The notes under the pieces are model-generated. The model did not search any database. It was not told where the DNA came from and saw only the letters and a program-made list of their open reading frames with translations. From contig JAUWSR010000174.1 of NCBI GenBank assembly GCA_030609975.1, forward strand, positions 1 to 7,954: 7,954 bases of DNA. The letters run 5' to 3'. A program made the translations under genes and the position numbers. The stretch is from Acidobacteriota bacterium (lineage in GTDB: Bacteria > Acidobacteriota > Aminicenantia > Aminicenantales > Aminicenantaceae). Below are positions 6,430 to 7,954 of this stretch, piece after piece (within the stretch, counting starts at the first letter, position 1; each line of letters starts with the position of its first letter).

Positions 6430-7557
6430 ATGGACGTCACTTTAAAGGAAGTCGAGAATCGGAAAGAGCTCAAGAAATTCATCTTCCTTCCTGCCCATAT
6501 TCATCATGACCACCCCGGGTGGGTTCCGCCTATTTACATGGATGAGTGGCAGTATTTCAATCCCAAAAAGAACAAAGCTTTCAGCTATTCTGAAACAACC
6601 CGAGTGTTGGCCTATAGAGGGAATCAAATCGTGGGCCGGGTTATGGGGATCATCAATAACCGCTACAACGAGTTCAAGCAAGTAAAGCTGGCCCGCTTTG
6701 GTTATTTGGAAGCCCTGGAGGATGAGGAGGTCGTCCGAGCTTTGCTACAGCATGTGGAGGATTGGGCGCGCGCTCACGGCATGGATAGGATTGTCGGCCC
6801 GTATGGATTCACCGACCAGGATCCCGAGGGTTTTCTCATCGAGGGCTTTGATGCCCCTGTCACCATCCCGGGTTATTATAACTTCGAATGGCTGCCCGTG
6901 ATGGTCGAAGCCCAAGGATATGAAAAAGATATCGACTATGTTGTCTACAAGGTGGACATCCCCAAAGAGGAACCCGAATTTTATCACAAAATATACGATC
7001 GGGTGATGAAAAAGGGGGATTTTAAACTTATCGAGATCCGCAATCGCAAAGGCATCAAACCCTGGGTAGAGCCGGTGCTGACGCTCATGAACGAATGTTA
7101 CTCTTCCAGCGGTATCTACGGATACACTCCTCTGGAAGAACAAGAAATGAAAGATTTGGGAAAACGTTATATGCTCTTGCTCGATCCCAGGTTTTTAAAG
7201 GCCATCACCAAAGACGGAGAAGTGGTTGCTTTTGTGATCGGGATGCCCAACCTGGTTGAAGGCATCCGGAAAGCCAAGGGGCGGCTTTTTCCTCTCGGGA
7301 TCTTCAAGATCATGCGGGCTGCCAAAAAGACCGACCAACTGGATCTGCTCCTGGGGGCCATTAAGGAAGAATACCGCGGACGGGGCCTGGATGTTCTCAT
7401 GGGGGTTAAGATCTTTGCGGCCGCCCGGAAGGCCGGGATGACGGTGATGGATTCCCACCATGAGATGGAGACCAATCTGAAGGTCCGGGCCGAGATGGAA
7501 AAGCTGGGGGGAGTTGTTTATAAGCGCTTCCGCGTCTATAAAAAATCCCTTATCTGA
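6430..7557 (+). CDS. Long GNAT-like N-acyltransferase family protein, 375 aa
   Basis: The start ATG has AGGGA six bases upstream. The protein is soluble, with no signal peptide or membrane segment. It begins with a conserved-looking module, residues 5-45, rich in 'FIFLPAHIHHDHPGWVPPIYMDEWQYFNPKKN', then 'RVLAYRGNQIVGRVMGI' (58-74), resembling the beta strands of a GNAT fold, and 'RIVGPYGFTDQDPEGFLIEGF' (120-140). The C-terminal half contains a second GNAT-like unit with the acyl-CoA pyrophosphate loop E-E-Y-R-G-R-G-L (313-320) and a 'DSHHEMETNLKVRAEMEKLGG' stretch (341-361) typical of the family end. Proteins of this length and layout occur in several anaerobic and uncultured bacteria and are mostly annotated only as N-acetyltransferase or hypothetical. 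Some long GNAT-like acyltransferases act on lipid precursors, but I cannot assign a substrate. It is divergent from rnf and probably unrelated. Its TGA stop lies inside a repeat element. Confidence 0.75.
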   Translation: MDVTLKEVENRKELKKFIFLPAHIHHDHPGWVPPIYMDEWQYFNPKKNKAFSYSETTRVLAYRGNQIVGRVMGIINNRYNEFKQVKLARFGYLEALEDEEVVRALLQHVEDWARAHGMDRIVGPYGFTDQDPEGFLIEGFDAPVTIPGYYNFEWLPVMVEAQGYEKDIDYVVYKVDIPKEEPEFYHKIYDRVMKKGDFKLIEIRNRKGIKPWVEPVLTLMNECYSSSGIYGYTPLEEQEMKDLGKRYMLLLDPRFLKAITKDGEVVAFVIGMPNLVEGIRKAKGRLFPLGIFKIMRAAKKTDQLDLLLGAIKEEYRGRGLDVLMGVKIFAAARKAGMTVMDSHHEMETNLKVRAEMEKLGGVVYKRFRVYKKSLI

Positions 7558-7803
7558 ATTATTCATAACTCCTGCCGACATAAATATTCTACTTCGAGAT
7601 CTTTTCTGTCTCTCTGGATTCAGAGATGCAATATATAAACTACACATCCCTCCTGTCATTTAATATCTAGTCGGCAGGAGTTACCCTTCGGGCGTGTCAA
7701 TCTTACTGTATCTGCTTCGTCGTGTCTCCTTTGCGGTAGTAGACTACAGCTTCAAGACACACTCCTTGCAGCTACAGCAACCTTGACCCGTGAATAATCC
7801 AGG
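7554..7803. mobile_element. MITE-like non-coding element with terminal inverted repeats, about 250 bp
   Basis: The left end CTGAATTATTCA (7554-7565) and the right end TGAATAATCCAG (7791-7802) are inverted copies with 11 of 12 matches. Inside, TAACTCCTGCCGAC (7566-7579) pairs perfectly with GTCGGCAGGAGTTA (7670-7683) across a 90-base AT-rich loop, followed by CCC-TTC-GGG (7684-7692). The remaining part holds smaller nested inverted repeats. No reading frame long enough for a transposase is present, so if mobile it would depend on an enzyme encoded elsewhere. No clear target-site duplication is visible. The left terminus supplies the stop codon of the GNAT-like gene. It could alternatively be a structured intergenic repeat rather than a transposable one. 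Confidence 0.55.
7722..7760. repeat. Nested inverted repeats in the right part of the element
   Basis: GTGTCT (7722-7727) pairs with AGACAC (7755-7760), and between them GTAGT (7736-7740) pairs with ACTAC (7743-7747) around a two-base loop. A related CTACAGC segment occurs twice (7744-7750 and 7772-7778). This gives the right half of the element its own potential to fold, separate from the long-range stem. Function unknown. Confidence 0.4.
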
Positions 7804-7818
7804 CACCTGAATTATTCA
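7791..7818. repeat. Head-to-head terminal repeats forming a near-perfect palindrome
   Basis: TGAATAATCCAGG (7791-7803) and CCTGAATTATTCA (7806-7818) are inverted copies with 12 of 13 matches, separated by only CA. This is the boundary between the right end of the first element and the left end of the second. It could extrude as a hairpin with a tiny loop. Confidence 0.65.
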
Positions 7819-7954
7819 TAAATACTGCCGACTTTAATGTTTCCCCTTTTGATCTATTCTTTCCAATAAATTTAAGGACCTAAACTGTTTTCTACTCCTC
7901 CGTCATTCCAACGAATTCATAGCCGGCAGTATTTACCCTGCGGGCTATAAATAA
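7806..7954. mobile_element. Second, diverged copy of the same repeat element (runs off window)
   Basis: It starts CCTGAATTATTCATAA and shares 24 of 26 bases with the left end of the first copy. Its internal stem, TAAATACTGCCGAC (7819-7832) with GCCGGCAGTATTTA (7922-7935), pairs with one mismatch across an 89-base loop, almost the same loop size as copy one. CCC-TGC-GGG follows at 7936-7944. The loops are diverged but keep GATCT-TTCT and CTCC-GTCATT blocks in the same order. After 7945 the sequence no longer matches copy one. The right end is outside the window. No gene is seen in it. Confidence 0.6.

Noticed and set aside
7195..7659. A 154-residue antisense frame starting inside the repeat element and running through the GNAT-like gene
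   Set aside because: It is antisense to a well-supported gene, has no family resemblance, and its start lies in the diverged loop of the repeat.
7566..7683. Integron attC-like site, because of the long imperfect inverted repeat
   Set aside because: The outer arms do not contain the GTTRRRY/RYYYAAC core boxes, there is no integrase or cassette array, and the arms pair perfectly rather than with the expected extrahelical bases.
7554..7954. CRISPR array, because of the repeated 26-bp motif
   Set aside because: Only two copies occur about 250 bases apart, with related rather than unique intervening sequence, and no cas gene is present.

Overview
The window is dominated by one complete Rnf operon on the minus strand. 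It reads from a promoter near 6290 down to position 1, in the order rnfC-rnfD-rnfG-rnfE-rnfA-rnfB, followed by an RseC-like membrane protein, a Tat-signal protein with a C-terminal NusG-II-type domain, and the first 48 codons of an FGGY sugar kinase that runs off the left edge. Nearly every junction is a 1- to 8-base overlap or a gap of 1 to 10 bases, so the block looks like a single translationally coupled transcript. The Rnf complex is a membrane ferredoxin:NAD+ oxidoreductase coupled to Na+ or H+ translocation. RnfC supplies the NADH/FMN and Fe-S module, RnfB the ferredoxin-side Fe-S chain, RnfD and RnfG the covalent flavins, and RnfA and RnfE the membrane pair.

The C-D-G-E-A-B order and the long, cysteine-rich RnfB are typical of anaerobes such as Clostridia, Thermotogae, Bacteroidetes and many uncultured phyla. 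They differ from the A-B-C-D-G-E order of Gammaproteobacteria. I cannot name the species. An anaerobic bacterium, possibly from a poorly cultured lineage, with roughly balanced GC content is the safest reading.

Positions 6232 to 6429 are a divergent promoter region. The minus-strand side has a sigma70-like promoter for rnfC and a 10-bp perfect palindrome abutting its -35 box. The plus-strand side has a perfect TATAAT upstream of a 375-aa GNAT-like N-acyltransferase (6430-7557). No transcriptional regulator is encoded in the window.

The last 400 bases (7554-7954) hold no convincing gene. They contain a roughly 250-bp MITE-like element with 12-bp terminal inverted repeats and a strong internal long-range stem. 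A second, diverged copy of its left part follows and runs off the right edge. The two stems differ at base pairs that changed on both arms, and the first element's terminal repeat supplies the TGA stop codon of the acyltransferase gene. This repeat family is the least explained structure here. The Rnf operon itself is a known system. Its oddities are the Tat/NusG-II fusion protein, the downstream sugar kinase, a degenerate last Fe-S motif in RnfB and slightly atypical flavinylation motifs.
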